Assembly (NCBI GenBank): GCA_910584905.1
Contig: CAJUCQ010000051.1
Span: 1-5,079, forward strand
DNA length: 5,079 bases
Reading direction: 5' to 3'
Source of the DNA: an uncultured Muribaculaceae bacterium
GTDB lineage: Bacteria > Bacteroidota > Bacteroidia > Bacteroidales > Muribaculaceae
A model generated the notes under the pieces. The model was not told the DNA's origin. It worked only from the letters and a program-made list of their open reading frames with translations, and searched no databases. The position numbers and the translations under genes were made by a program. Positions within the stretch are counted from its first letter, which is position 1. The number at the start of each line of letters is the position of its first letter. Below, piece after piece: positions 1 through 4,746 of this stretch.

Positions 1-84
1 GATTTCAACAATTTTTTCACGGTCGAGCGATTTTATCAGCTGACCATATATCGGCTGTCCGAAGAAATTACTACTTTTGCCCAT
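1..84 (-). CDS. IS4-type transposase, DUF4372 N-terminus (partial)
   Basis: The minus strand from the ATG at 84-82 reads MGKSSNFFGQPIYGQLIKSL followed by DREKIVEI and runs off the left edge, so only 28 codons are visible. The short form of this start (GQPxYGQ-IKSLxRxKI) is one I recognise from the DUF4372 domain at the N-terminus of IS4-like transposases of Bacteroides and relatives. These enzymes use a DDE catalytic core for cut-and-paste transposition. The catalytic residues would lie outside the window, so I cannot tell whether the gene is intact. The open frame is too short for a routine ORF call; the assignment rests on residue similarity recalled from the family. A promoter-like TTACTTTG lies 26 bp upstream. 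Confidence 0.82.
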   Translation of the reverse strand, partial: MGKSSNFFGQPIYGQLIKSLDREKIVEI

Positions 85-109
85 GGTTAACTATGTTTTG
101 TCGCAAAAG

Positions 110-117
110 CAAAGTAA
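110..117 (-). promoter_or_regulatory. Putative -7 box for the transposase gene
   Basis: On the minus strand this reads TTACTTTG followed by C, close to the Bacteroidota -7 consensus TAnnTTTG (second base differs). Expected initiation near 103 leaves a leader of about 20 nt before the ATG at 84. No good -33 TTTG is seen about 26 bp upstream, so strength is uncertain. Confidence 0.4.
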
Positions 118-174
118 CCTGCAATAGGTGCCAGCCCTAATTTTTCATCCGCTCAAAAAATGTTTAGCGGACAG

Positions 175-184
175 TAATACTTTG
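175..184 (+). promoter_or_regulatory. Weak -7-like element before the acetyltransferase gene
   Basis: TAATACTTTG (175-184) contains the TTTG core of a Bacteroidota -7 box, but the TA is wrongly spaced for TAnnTTTG and no TTTG lies about 26 bp upstream. The expected -33 position falls inside the presumed IS end. If used, transcription would begin near 191. This is the only promoter-like sequence I see ahead of the gene. Confidence 0.25.
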
Positions 185-256
185 CAATAAACTTCCCGCC
201 GGTCCATGACGCCGCGAAATATCAATCAATATCCGATTTGTCCCACACAACTCGTT

Positions 257-781
257 ATGAATATTTGCATCGACACCCCGAGGCTCATCCTGCGCCGGTG
301 GCGCGAAAGCGATGCCGAGGCCCTTTATGCCTGCGCTTCCGACGGAAGAGTGAGCGAAATGGCCCTGTGGCCGCGCCATACTTCAGTCGAGATGAGCCGC
401 CGCATTATCAACGAATTCTTTATCCCGAACCCATACAACTTGGCTATGGTCCTTAAAGACACCGACACCCCCGTCGGATGCATCGGACTTGTGCCCTCAG
501 GCGACGAGCATACCGCCCCTCTCCCCGGCGAACGCGAGATTGGCTACTGGATAGGGCATCCGTATTGGGGTAGGGGACTGACCTCCGAGGCTCTTGAAGC
601 CTTTGTCCGCTTCTGCAAGGAATCCCTGAAGCTTTCATCGCTGTTGATTACAGTCGACGCCCGTAACCGAGCCTCCCGTCGTGTGGCCGAAAAGTGCGGA
701 TTTCTCCTCGTCGGCGACCTCGATTTCAACGGGATTCCGACAAAAATATTCAGGCTTCACCTCACACCTTCCCCGCAATAA
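257..781 (+). CDS. GNAT-family N-acetyltransferase, RimJ/RimL type
   Basis: This 174-residue protein has the single-domain GNAT fold, which transfers an acetyl group from acetyl-CoA to an amine. It opens with TPRLILRRWRESDAEAL, the classic beta1-alpha1 start of the RimJ/RimL (Acetyltransf_3) branch. The acetyl-CoA loop follows as EIGYWIGHPYWGRGLTSEAL (about residues 93-112), where GRG-LT matches the Q/R-x-x-G-x-G/A signature. Motif B follows as ARNRASRRVAEKCGF. Family members act on ribosomal-protein N-termini, antibiotics or small amines; nothing here picks the substrate. I chose the ATG at 257 because family similarity starts six residues in. The in-frame ATG at 206 would add 17 residues (MTPRNINQYP...) of no clear family likeness and leave a very short leader. 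The gene stands alone, starts close to an IS end, and meets a convergent putative sRNA terminator seven bases after its stop. Confidence 0.88.
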   Translation: MNICIDTPRLILRRWRESDAEALYACASDGRVSEMALWPRHTSVEMSRRIINEFFIPNPYNLAMVLKDTDTPVGCIGLVPSGDEHTAPLPGEREIGYWIGHPYWGRGLTSEALEAFVRFCKESLKLSSLLITVDARNRASRRVAEKCGFLLVGDLDFNGIPTKIFRLHLTPSPQ

Positions 782-785
782 ACCA

Positions 786-920
786 TCAAAAAAAACAGGG
801 CTATCCTCACGGGCAGCCCTGTTTGTCTTACACATAGTACTTAATGTTAGATTATATGTCTATTCCAGATTTGTTTAATATGAAAGCATTCACTCAATGC
901 TTAGGCTTGTTGTATCATTT
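786..920 (-). ncRNA. Candidate small RNA, about 130 nt
   Basis: The call rests on a promoter with both consensus boxes (927-958) and a canonical terminator (788-824) on the same strand, about 130 nt apart with nothing coding between them. The predicted RNA begins near 920. It soon forms a perfect 7-bp hairpin AAGCATT-GAGTG-AATGCTT (902-884), then has an A/U-rich linker of about 55 nt and the terminator stem with U8. Its only frames are trivial (for example MIQQA then stop). It matches no RNA family I recognise. It is convergent with the acetyltransferase gene, and read-through would produce antisense RNA to that gene's 3' end. Both ends are predicted, so each could shift by several bases. Confidence 0.5.
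788..824 (-). terminator. Intrinsic terminator, strongest on the minus strand
   Basis: A perfect 10-bp stem (793-802 with 815-824, AAACAGGGCT / AGCCCTGTTT) encloses a 12-nt loop. Read leftward it ends in eight consecutive U residues (795-788), a textbook intrinsic terminator. Read rightward it has only GUCUU after the stem, so it may end the acetyltransferase transcript less efficiently. The better orientation is minus, implying a leftward transcript coming from the region to the right. Confidence 0.85.
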
Positions 921-929
921 CCGATACAA
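910..929. promoter_or_regulatory. Operator-like palindrome over the sRNA promoter
   Basis: TTGTATC (910-916), six bases, then GATACAA (923-929) form a perfect 7-bp inverted repeat. It overlaps the end of the -7 box and the predicted start site on the minus strand. The position suits a repressor dimer site. It could also be a short hairpin or chance; no regulator is identified. Confidence 0.35.
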
Positions 930-958
930 AGGTAGCTTACAATTTCGAATCTGCCAAA
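927..958 (-). promoter_or_regulatory. Consensus Bacteroidota promoter for the candidate sRNA
   Basis: On the minus strand TTTG (958-955) is followed after exactly 20 bp by TACCTTTG (934-927). This matches both the -33 TTTG and the -7 TAnnTTTG boxes recognised by the primary sigma factor of Bacteroidota, with about 26 bp between box centres. Initiation is expected near 920-922. It is the best promoter match I found in the window. Confidence 0.72.
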
Positions 959-1215
959 TTTTACATGACTAAAGTTCTTGTGCTGCATCTTTTAATCGCG
1001 CCTCAAAATCGCGATTTCCAAGAGCGATGTTTACACAACTATTGGGTGAATGTAGGAAATTTTAATGTAAATATACATTGATGAGGGTGATTACAAGTTT
1101 TATTAAAAAACATTAAAGCAGTGTTCACTCCAAGAAATATGTTATAAAGCATAAAAATCAACCCCCTTCACACGCCGCGTAAGCGCATTGCCTCTTGCAA
1201 CTGTTTTCATTTTTC
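959..1215. other. AT-rich intergenic stretch without a recognised gene
   Basis: I see no credible coding frame, tRNA or rRNA. Minor structure includes the self-complementary AATCGCGATT near 1007 and a 6-bp hairpin AATGTA-AATA-TACATT (1064-1079). A 22-codon minus-strand frame (1210-1142, MKTVARGNALTRRVKGVDFY then AL) exists but has no supporting promoter or family. Confidence 0.5.
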
Positions 1216-1259
1216 CTTAAAAATTTAACTGTAGAGAACGCGCGCTTTAAATTTTTAAG
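1216..1259 (-). terminator. Long AT-rich inverted repeat after the LuxR gene, possible terminator
   Basis: CTTAAAAATTTAA (1216-1228) and TTAAATTTTTAAG (1247-1259) are perfect 13-bp complements around an 18-nt GC-rich loop, starting 16 bp past the regulator's stop codon. The position suits transcription termination on the minus strand. However, the stem is almost entirely A/T and no U tract follows, so it is not a textbook terminator. Confidence 0.45.
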
Positions 1260-1275
1260 CACAATCGCCCCCTCG

Positions 1276-2034
1276 CTACAGCAGTCCCAGCATTTGAGCC
1301 GCCTTGCATGCTTCATGTGAGTTGCGCGCTTGTAATTTGCGCAATATTTCCTGACGATGGCGGTTCACCGTGTGTACGCTTATACACAGCGCCTCCCCGA
1401 TTTCCTTGCTCGACTCACCCTTTGCCACAAGCTCGAGAACTTCCATTTCGCGCCGCGACAGAATGCGTCCGTCATCCTTGTTGTCAAGAGTGGTAAGGCG
1501 TCCCGTAATGGTGTCCACAGCGCCGTCAACCGCGCCTTGTCCCGTCCTGGAGGGCGGTCCGTAAAGACACAGCGCAAACCGTTGCGACGAGCCGTGTTCC
1601 GAAGGCATGTAAAACATACGGTGCAATGCCCTTACATATTCACCATTGCCGAACCTCATCCGTATATGCGTATGCAACACGTGATTACGCCTTTGATGTT
1701 TGGGCTGTCTATTTATGAAATTATAGAAACGCAACTCCTGGAGATACTTTCGTTCAAGATCTTCAGGATGCACAAGCTCAAGAATTTCGTTCTCCCATAT
1801 AGACTCGATGACACCATCTTGAAATTCAACTGAAAAATTCAAGGCATACTTCCCCAAGTGAACATGACTGACGTTGCGCCGCAGGTCGCTGAGCACGACA
1901 ATCGCATTCTCCATCTCGGCATAACCGGCGGCGATGGCGTCATAGTGCCTCATTGCCTCGTGGTCGTCGTTGCGTCGGTCGTCGGCCTGTGCCTGACGCG
2001 ACAATTCAATATTCAGACGATCGAATACTCTCAT
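1276..2034 (-). CDS. LuxR-type transcriptional regulator with PAS-like sensor domain
   Basis: The 252-residue protein ends in a GerE/LuxR helix-turn-helix (residues 192-252): LSRREMEVLELVAKGESSKE, then IGEALCISVHTVNRHRQEIL with the DNA-recognition helix, then RKLQARNSHEA. The middle (about 65-160), with IWENEILELVHPEDLERKYL and a distal HRMFYMPS...RFALCLYGP, resembles the PAS-like half found in many Bacteroidales regulators of this architecture. A likely helical region fills residues 1-60. There is no receiver domain with a phosphorylatable aspartate, so it is not a typical response regulator; the ligand is unknown. The frame stays open upstream to 2274, but that part overlaps the divergent gene. 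I chose the ATG at 2034 because a -7 box at 2094-2087 puts initiation near 2080. Divergence from the DUF1349 gene makes that gene, or autoregulation, a plausible target. Confidence 0.87.
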   Translation of the reverse strand: MRVFDRLNIELSRQAQADDRRNDDHEAMRHYDAIAAGYAEMENAIVVLSDLRRNVSHVHLGKYALNFSVEFQDGVIESIWENEILELVHPEDLERKYLQELRFYNFINRQPKHQRRNHVLHTHIRMRFGNGEYVRALHRMFYMPSEHGSSQRFALCLYGPPSRTGQGAVDGAVDTITGRLTTLDNKDDGRILSRREMEVLELVAKGESSKEIGEALCISVHTVNRHRQEILRKLQARNSHEACKAAQMLGLL

Positions 2035-2055
2035 AAAAATGGTTATTTTTAGTAA

Positions 2056-2086
2056 TTGACGACAACGCCGGAAGTCCTTAACTTTG
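2056..2086 (+). promoter_or_regulatory. Promoter of the DUF1349 gene
   Basis: TTG (2056-2058) and TAACTTTG (2079-2086) are 20 bp apart, fitting the Bacteroidota -33/-7 pattern. Initiation near 2093 leaves a leader of about 36 nt before the ATG at 2129. Its -7 box directly abuts the minus-strand -7 box of the LuxR gene. Confidence 0.62.
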
Positions 2087-2094
2087 CAAAAGTA
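2087..2094 (-). promoter_or_regulatory. -7 box of the LuxR-type gene
   Basis: On the minus strand TACTTTTG matches TAnnTTTG exactly. Predicted initiation near 2080 gives a leader of about 46 nt to the ATG at 2034. The -33 region holds only a weak GTTTATG (2121-2115), so this side may be the weaker half of the divergent pair or need an activator. Confidence 0.5.
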
Positions 2095-2128
2095 ACAAAT
2101 ATAATGCGAAATCCCATAAACATACTCC

Positions 2129-2791
2129 ATGAAAAGATTCCCTCTTGCATGCACATGTATGCTCATTGCCCACGCTCCCTTTGCCCGTTCCTTCGAAAAT
2201 ATGATGTGGTTCAACGAGCCGCCGCGATGGTCCGCAAGCCCTTCGACGCTTGAATTCGACGTCCCCGCAAACACCGACTACTGGCGCATATCGCATTACG
2301 GATTCACCGTCGACGACGCCCCATTCCTCTATGCCGAATACGGCGGAGAATTCGAAGCCAAAGTTAAGATATCCGGCAACTACAAAACACGCTTCGATCA
2401 GGCCGGAATGATGATTCGGGTCGACTGTCGAAACTACATCAAAGCCGGGATAGAATACGTCGGAGGAAAGTACAATATCAGCGTCGTAGTCACACACGAC
2501 ACATCCGACTGGAGCGTCATACCGCTCGAAACCCCTGTCAAATACATATGGATTAAAGCCATTCGCCGAAGAGATGCCGTCGAGATATTCTACTCCTTCG
2601 ACGACAGCGAATACATAATGATGCGCAATGCTTGGATGCCCGACAACTGCCCCGTGCGTGTAGGTGTCATGGCCGCATCGCCCGACGGCGACGGATTCAA
2701 AGCTTCATTCGAAAACCTTCAGGTAAAACATCTTCCCGACTCCCGCCGCCTCGAATGGCTCCGGCAGAACACTGCCCCTGACGAGCCCTGA
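2129..2791 (+). CDS. DUF1349 (YesU-like, concanavalin A-like fold) protein
   Basis: The 220-residue protein matches the DUF1349 family, single-domain beta-sandwich proteins with a concanavalin A/lectin-like fold and no settled biochemical role, sometimes labelled 'regulation of enolase protein 1'. Recognisable parts are the start MWFNEPPRW (from residue 26), GGEFEAKVKISGNYKTRFDQ then AGMMIRVD (about 71-98), IKAGIEYVGGKYNISVVVTH followed by DTSDWSVIPL (about 104-133), and WIKAIRRRDAVEIFYSFDDS (about 141-160). The first 24 residues (MKRFPLACTCMLIAHAPFAR...) have a basic start and a short hydrophobic run, and could be a marginal signal peptide. Alternatively translation may begin at the tandem ATGs at 2201/2204, giving the cytoplasmic length usual for the family. 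The mapped promoter favours 2129 because its leader is short. It is divergent from a LuxR-type regulator and convergent with fabF. Confidence 0.82.
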   Translation: MKRFPLACTCMLIAHAPFARSFENMMWFNEPPRWSASPSTLEFDVPANTDYWRISHYGFTVDDAPFLYAEYGGEFEAKVKISGNYKTRFDQAGMMIRVDCRNYIKAGIEYVGGKYNISVVVTHDTSDWSVIPLETPVKYIWIKAIRRRDAVEIFYSFDDSEYIMMRNAWMPDNCPVRVGVMAASPDGDGFKASFENLQVKHLPDSRRLEWLRQNTAPDEP

Positions 2792-2888
2792 ATATACAGG
2801 CCCGCCGAAGTACCCCATGACAGGCACACAGCCCCGGCGACAATATGGTCGCCGGGACTGTGTCGTATTTATCGGATAGCCCTGAATA
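2784..2888. repeat. 11-bp direct repeats flanking the terminator
   Basis: AGCCCTGAATA occurs exactly at 2784-2794, spanning the stop codon of the DUF1349 gene, and at 2878-2888, just outside the fabF stop. The copies bracket 83 bp holding the hairpin. They could be chance, a small duplication, or the target duplication of a lost or miniature insertion. Confidence 0.4.
2826..2863. terminator. Bidirectional hairpin terminator between DUF1349 gene and fabF
   Basis: Positions 2826-2841 pair with 2848-2863 around the 6-nt loop AATATG, a 16-bp GC-rich stem with one C/A mismatch in the plus orientation. In the minus-strand RNA that pair becomes a G-U wobble, so the helix is continuous for the fabF transcript. 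A weak T stretch (TATTT) follows on the plus side and none on the minus side. It lies between two convergent genes, 34 bp after one stop and 27 bp after the other. Confidence 0.7.
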
Positions 2889-2890
2889 GC

Positions 2891-4156
2891 TTACTCTTCG
2901 TACTTCTTGACGATAACCGATGCGTTGTGGCCGCCGAAGCCGAAAGCATTCGAAAGAGCGGCGCGCACCGTGCGCTTCTGAGCCTTGCCGAAGGTGAAGT
3001 TGAGATTGTAGTCGATTTCTTCATCTTCGTCGCCATCCTCGTGGTTGATGGTCGGAGGAACGATATCCTCTTCAACTGCTTTGATGCTGAACATTGCCTC
3101 AAGAGCACCCGTGGCACCAAGGAGGTGACCGGTCATCGACTTCGTCGACGAGATGTTGAGCTTGTATGCTGCTTCGCCGAAGAGGTCAACGATAGCCTTC
3201 ACTTCCGAAATGTCGCCCTTGGGCGTCGAGGTGCCGTGAACGTTGATATAGTCAATGTCCTCGGGCTTCATGCCGGCATCCTCAAGAGCCATCTTCATCG
3301 AAAGAATAGCGCCGAGACCTTCGGGGTGCGTAGCCGTGATGTGGTATGCGTCGGCGCTCATGCCGCCACCCACGATTTCTGCATAGATTTTTGCTCCGCG
3401 GGCCTTGGCGTGCTCAAGTTCTTCAAGAATCAGCACGGCCGAACCTTCGCCGATTACAAAGCCGTCGCGGCTGGCGCTGAACGGGCGCGAAGCCGTCTGA
3501 GGGCTGTCATTGCGCGTCGAAAGGGCGTGCATCGAGTTGAAGCCGCCAACACCCGCAGGGAAGATTGCAGCTTCGGCACCACCGGTGACGAATGCGTCGG
3601 CCTTGCCGAGACGGATATAATTGAATGCGTCAATGATTGCATTGTTCGACGAAGCGCAGGCGCTGACAACGCCGTAGTTGGGGCCGTGGAAGCCGTATTC
3701 CATAGAGATGTGGCCCGACGCGATGTCGGCAATCATCTTCGGGATAAAGAAAGGATTGTACTTCGGGCCTTTCTCTTCGCCGGTAAGGGCGTAATAGCCG
3801 GCTTCTTCCTCAAACGTATGCAGACCGCCGATGCCGGCGGCTACGATTACGCCTACGCGGTTGTGGTCGATGCCTTCGCCGTCAAGGCCGGAATCCTTGA
3901 CGGCCTGACGCGCAGCTACAAGCGCATATTGTGCATAGAGATCGAGCTGGCGCTCTTTCTTGCGGTCAAAGTGGTCGGCGGCATTGTAGCCCTTGACTTC
4001 GCAGGCAAACTGGGTCTTGAACTTCGACGCATCGAAATGGGTAATGGGGCCTGCGCCGCTCACACCCTCTTTTGCATTGGTCCACGTGGTTTCCACGTCA
4101 TTGCCAAGCGGGGTGATGGCGCCTAAGCCGGTTACCACGACTCTTTTTAATTCCAT
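2891..4156 (-). CDS. fabF: 3-oxoacyl-ACP synthase II (KAS II)
   Basis: This is the condensing enzyme of type II fatty-acid synthesis. It joins malonyl-ACP to acyl-ACP with loss of CO2, lengthening the chain by two carbons in the cytoplasm. The 421 residues are normal for the family, and the full thiolase fold is present. Visible catalytic residues are Cys167 in VVSACASSNN, His307 in INVHGTSTP, and Lys339/His344 in SSTKSMTGHLLGATGA. The gating phenylalanine and C-terminal glycine-rich loop are in SNAFGFGGHN (about 402-411). The N-terminus MELKRVVVTGLGAITPLGND is the usual start. The stretch HEDGDEDEEIDYNLN (about 372-386) is unusually acidic but resembles other Bacteroidales FabF. It lies 153 bp downstream of acpP, its carrier partner, and probably shares that promoter. 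No Shine-Dalgarno is seen. It is followed directly by a terminator, so the operon appears to end here. Confidence 0.97.
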   Translation of the reverse strand: MELKRVVVTGLGAITPLGNDVETTWTNAKEGVSGAGPITHFDASKFKTQFACEVKGYNAADHFDRKKERQLDLYAQYALVAARQAVKDSGLDGEGIDHNRVGVIVAAGIGGLHTFEEEAGYYALTGEEKGPKYNPFFIPKMIADIASGHISMEYGFHGPNYGVVSACASSNNAIIDAFNYIRLGKADAFVTGGAEAAIFPAGVGGFNSMHALSTRNDSPQTASRPFSASRDGFVIGEGSAVLILEELEHAKARGAKIYAEIVGGGMSADAYHITATHPEGLGAILSMKMALEDAGMKPEDIDYINVHGTSTPKGDISEVKAIVDLFGEAAYKLNISSTKSMTGHLLGATGALEAMFSIKAVEEDIVPPTINHEDGDEDEEIDYNLNFTFGKAQKRTVRAALSNAFGFGGHNASVIVKKYEE

Positions 4157-4217
4157 ATCTTATCTAAAGGAGGGGTTTGCGGTGATTGGCTTTAGGGGAG
4201 GGGAGAGGGATGAAATA

Positions 4218-4271
4218 AAACCGCCGGAATTGCCTGCCCCTTGGAGGGGGAGGCGTCTCCTCGGCGGCTTT
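4218..4271. repeat. Nested imperfect palindrome (REP-like) in the spacer
   Basis: The outer arms AAACCGCCG (4218-4226) and CGGCGGCTTT (4262-4271) pair with one bulged base. Inside, GCCT (4232-4235) pairs with AGGC (4251-4254), and CCCCT (4237-4241) with AGGGG (4245-4249) around a 3-nt loop. Internal loops are asymmetric. This resembles dispersed palindromic units seen in Bacteroidales genomes; I cannot count copies from one window. Confidence 0.5.
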
Positions 4272-4285
4272 AGATGTTTAGGGGG

Positions 4286-4299
4286 GTCTGGAAGCAGAC
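4286..4299 (-). other. Short hairpin just after acpP
   Basis: On the minus strand GTCTG-CTTC-CAGAC forms a perfect 5-bp stem with a 4-nt loop 10 bp past the acpP stop; flanking GGG and CCC can add pairs across a bulge. Without a U tract it is a poor terminator but could stabilise the acpP end of the mRNA or partly attenuate fabF. Confidence 0.4.
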
Positions 4300-4309
4300 G
4301 GACCCGGAA

Positions 4310-4543
4310 TTACTGGTTGGCTTCTACGAAAGCGATTGCGTCGCCTACGGTCTTGATTTCTTCAGCCTTATCCTCGGGGATAGTGATGTTGAATTCCTTT
4401 TCGAGGTCCATGATGAGCTCAACGGTGTCGAGGCTGTCAGCGCCGAGGTCGTTGATGAAAGTTGCTTCTTCTGTTACTTTGTCAGCGTCAACGCCGAGCT
4501 TGTCTACTACGATTGCTTTTACGCGATCTGCAATTTCAGACAT
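4310..4543 (-). CDS. acpP: Acyl carrier protein
   Basis: The 77-residue protein is a complete ACP, the small acidic four-helix protein that carries acyl chains on a phosphopantetheine arm during fatty-acid synthesis. The arm attaches to Ser37 in the diagnostic GADSLDTVEL motif (from residue 34). Helix I begins MSEIADRVKAIVVDKLGVDA, and helix III onward reads FNITIPEDKAEEIKTVGDAI. Length and charge are normal. It precedes fabF on the same strand, the usual Bacteroidales order. The leader is A/U-rich with no Shine-Dalgarno, as is typical for highly expressed genes in the phylum. The start is firm because the family normally begins at this methionine. The large spacer before fabF would allow separate control of carrier and synthase levels. 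Confidence 0.98.
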   Translation of the reverse strand: MSEIADRVKAIVVDKLGVDADKVTEEATFINDLGADSLDTVELIMDLEKEFNITIPEDKAEEIKTVGDAIAFVEANQ

Positions 4544-4585
4544 AATACTTTTCGTTTTTAATTAGTAAATTCACATTTTGCGGTG

Positions 4586-4593
4586 CAAAGTAA
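4586..4593 (-). promoter_or_regulatory. -7 box of the acpP(-fabF) promoter
   Basis: On the minus strand GTTACTTTGC covers this site; TTACTTTG differs from TAnnTTTG at the second base only. Initiation near 4579 gives a leader of about 36 nt. The -33 region is T-rich (TTTCTTTA) without a clear TTTG, so the identification rests on the -7 box and its position. Confidence 0.55.
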
Positions 4594-4746
4594 CAAAAAA
4601 TTCAGCATATAAAGAAATTTTTCCGCATTTTTCCGTTTATACCATCCTTGAAAAAATGTTAACGAGGCTGACTCTCACGAATTTCTATATATCATCGCTT
4701 CCTCCCGCATCCCTGCCGCCTTCCAAAACGGTCGTCCGCCATCGCA
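4594..4746. other. Intergenic stretch upstream of the acpP promoter
   Basis: No gene, RNA or clear promoter is seen. The part nearest acpP is A/T-rich, as expected upstream of a strong promoter, and the part toward 4746 is C-rich on the plus strand. An open plus-strand frame crosses it into the tandem repeat but has repeat-derived, low-quality protein content. Confidence 0.45.

Larger units (their letters stand above)
1..178 (-). mobile_element. End of an IS4-like insertion sequence (boundary approximate)
   Basis: The partial transposase reads leftward, so its upstream side, to about position 170-180, should be the left end of the element. The sequence at 149-170 forms a hairpin, CCGCT-(C)-AAA / TTTAGCGG with a 5-nt loop. 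It sits just inside the likely tip, where TTTAGCGGACAGTAAT (163-178) resembles IS-end sequence. The opposite end is outside the window, so terminal inverted repeats and target duplication cannot be verified; the right boundary is my estimate. Confidence 0.5.
4157..4309. repeat. GC-rich repeat-like spacer between acpP and fabF
   Basis: This 153-bp spacer is G-rich on the plus strand, with GGGG runs at 4172, 4195 and 4200, GGG at 4207, and longer runs at 4246 and 4281. GGCTTTAG occurs twice (4188-4195 and 4266-4273), with the inverse CTAAAG at 4164-4169. It contains the nested hairpin described separately and has no reading frame. The composition differs from both neighbouring genes and looks like a small interspersed element rather than ordinary operon spacing. 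Confidence 0.5.

Noticed and set aside
1142..1210. 22-codon minus-strand frame MKTVARGNALTRRVKGVDFY-AL
   Set aside because: No promoter of its own, lies beyond a likely terminator, and is short enough to be chance.
1357..1833. Plus-strand open frame of 158 codons
   Set aside because: Antisense to the LuxR-type regulator, including its helix-turn-helix; no domain and no promoter.
2035..2274. N-terminal extension of the LuxR-type gene to 2274
   Set aside because: It would overlap the start of the divergent DUF1349 gene and begin upstream of both predicted start sites; the 80 added residues look non-family and the -7 box at 2094-2087 supports the start at 2034.
2078..2497. Minus-strand open frame of 139 codons
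   Set aside because: Antisense to the DUF1349 coding region, no family resemblance.
2927..4126. Long plus-strand open frame of 399 codons
   Set aside because: It lies wholly antisense to fabF, whose catalytic motifs are intact; the frame is open only because of the codon bias of fabF and its translation matches no family.
3993..4565. Plus-strand frame of 190 codons over acpP and the spacer
   Set aside because: It runs antisense through the 5' end of fabF and all of acpP; shadow of real genes.
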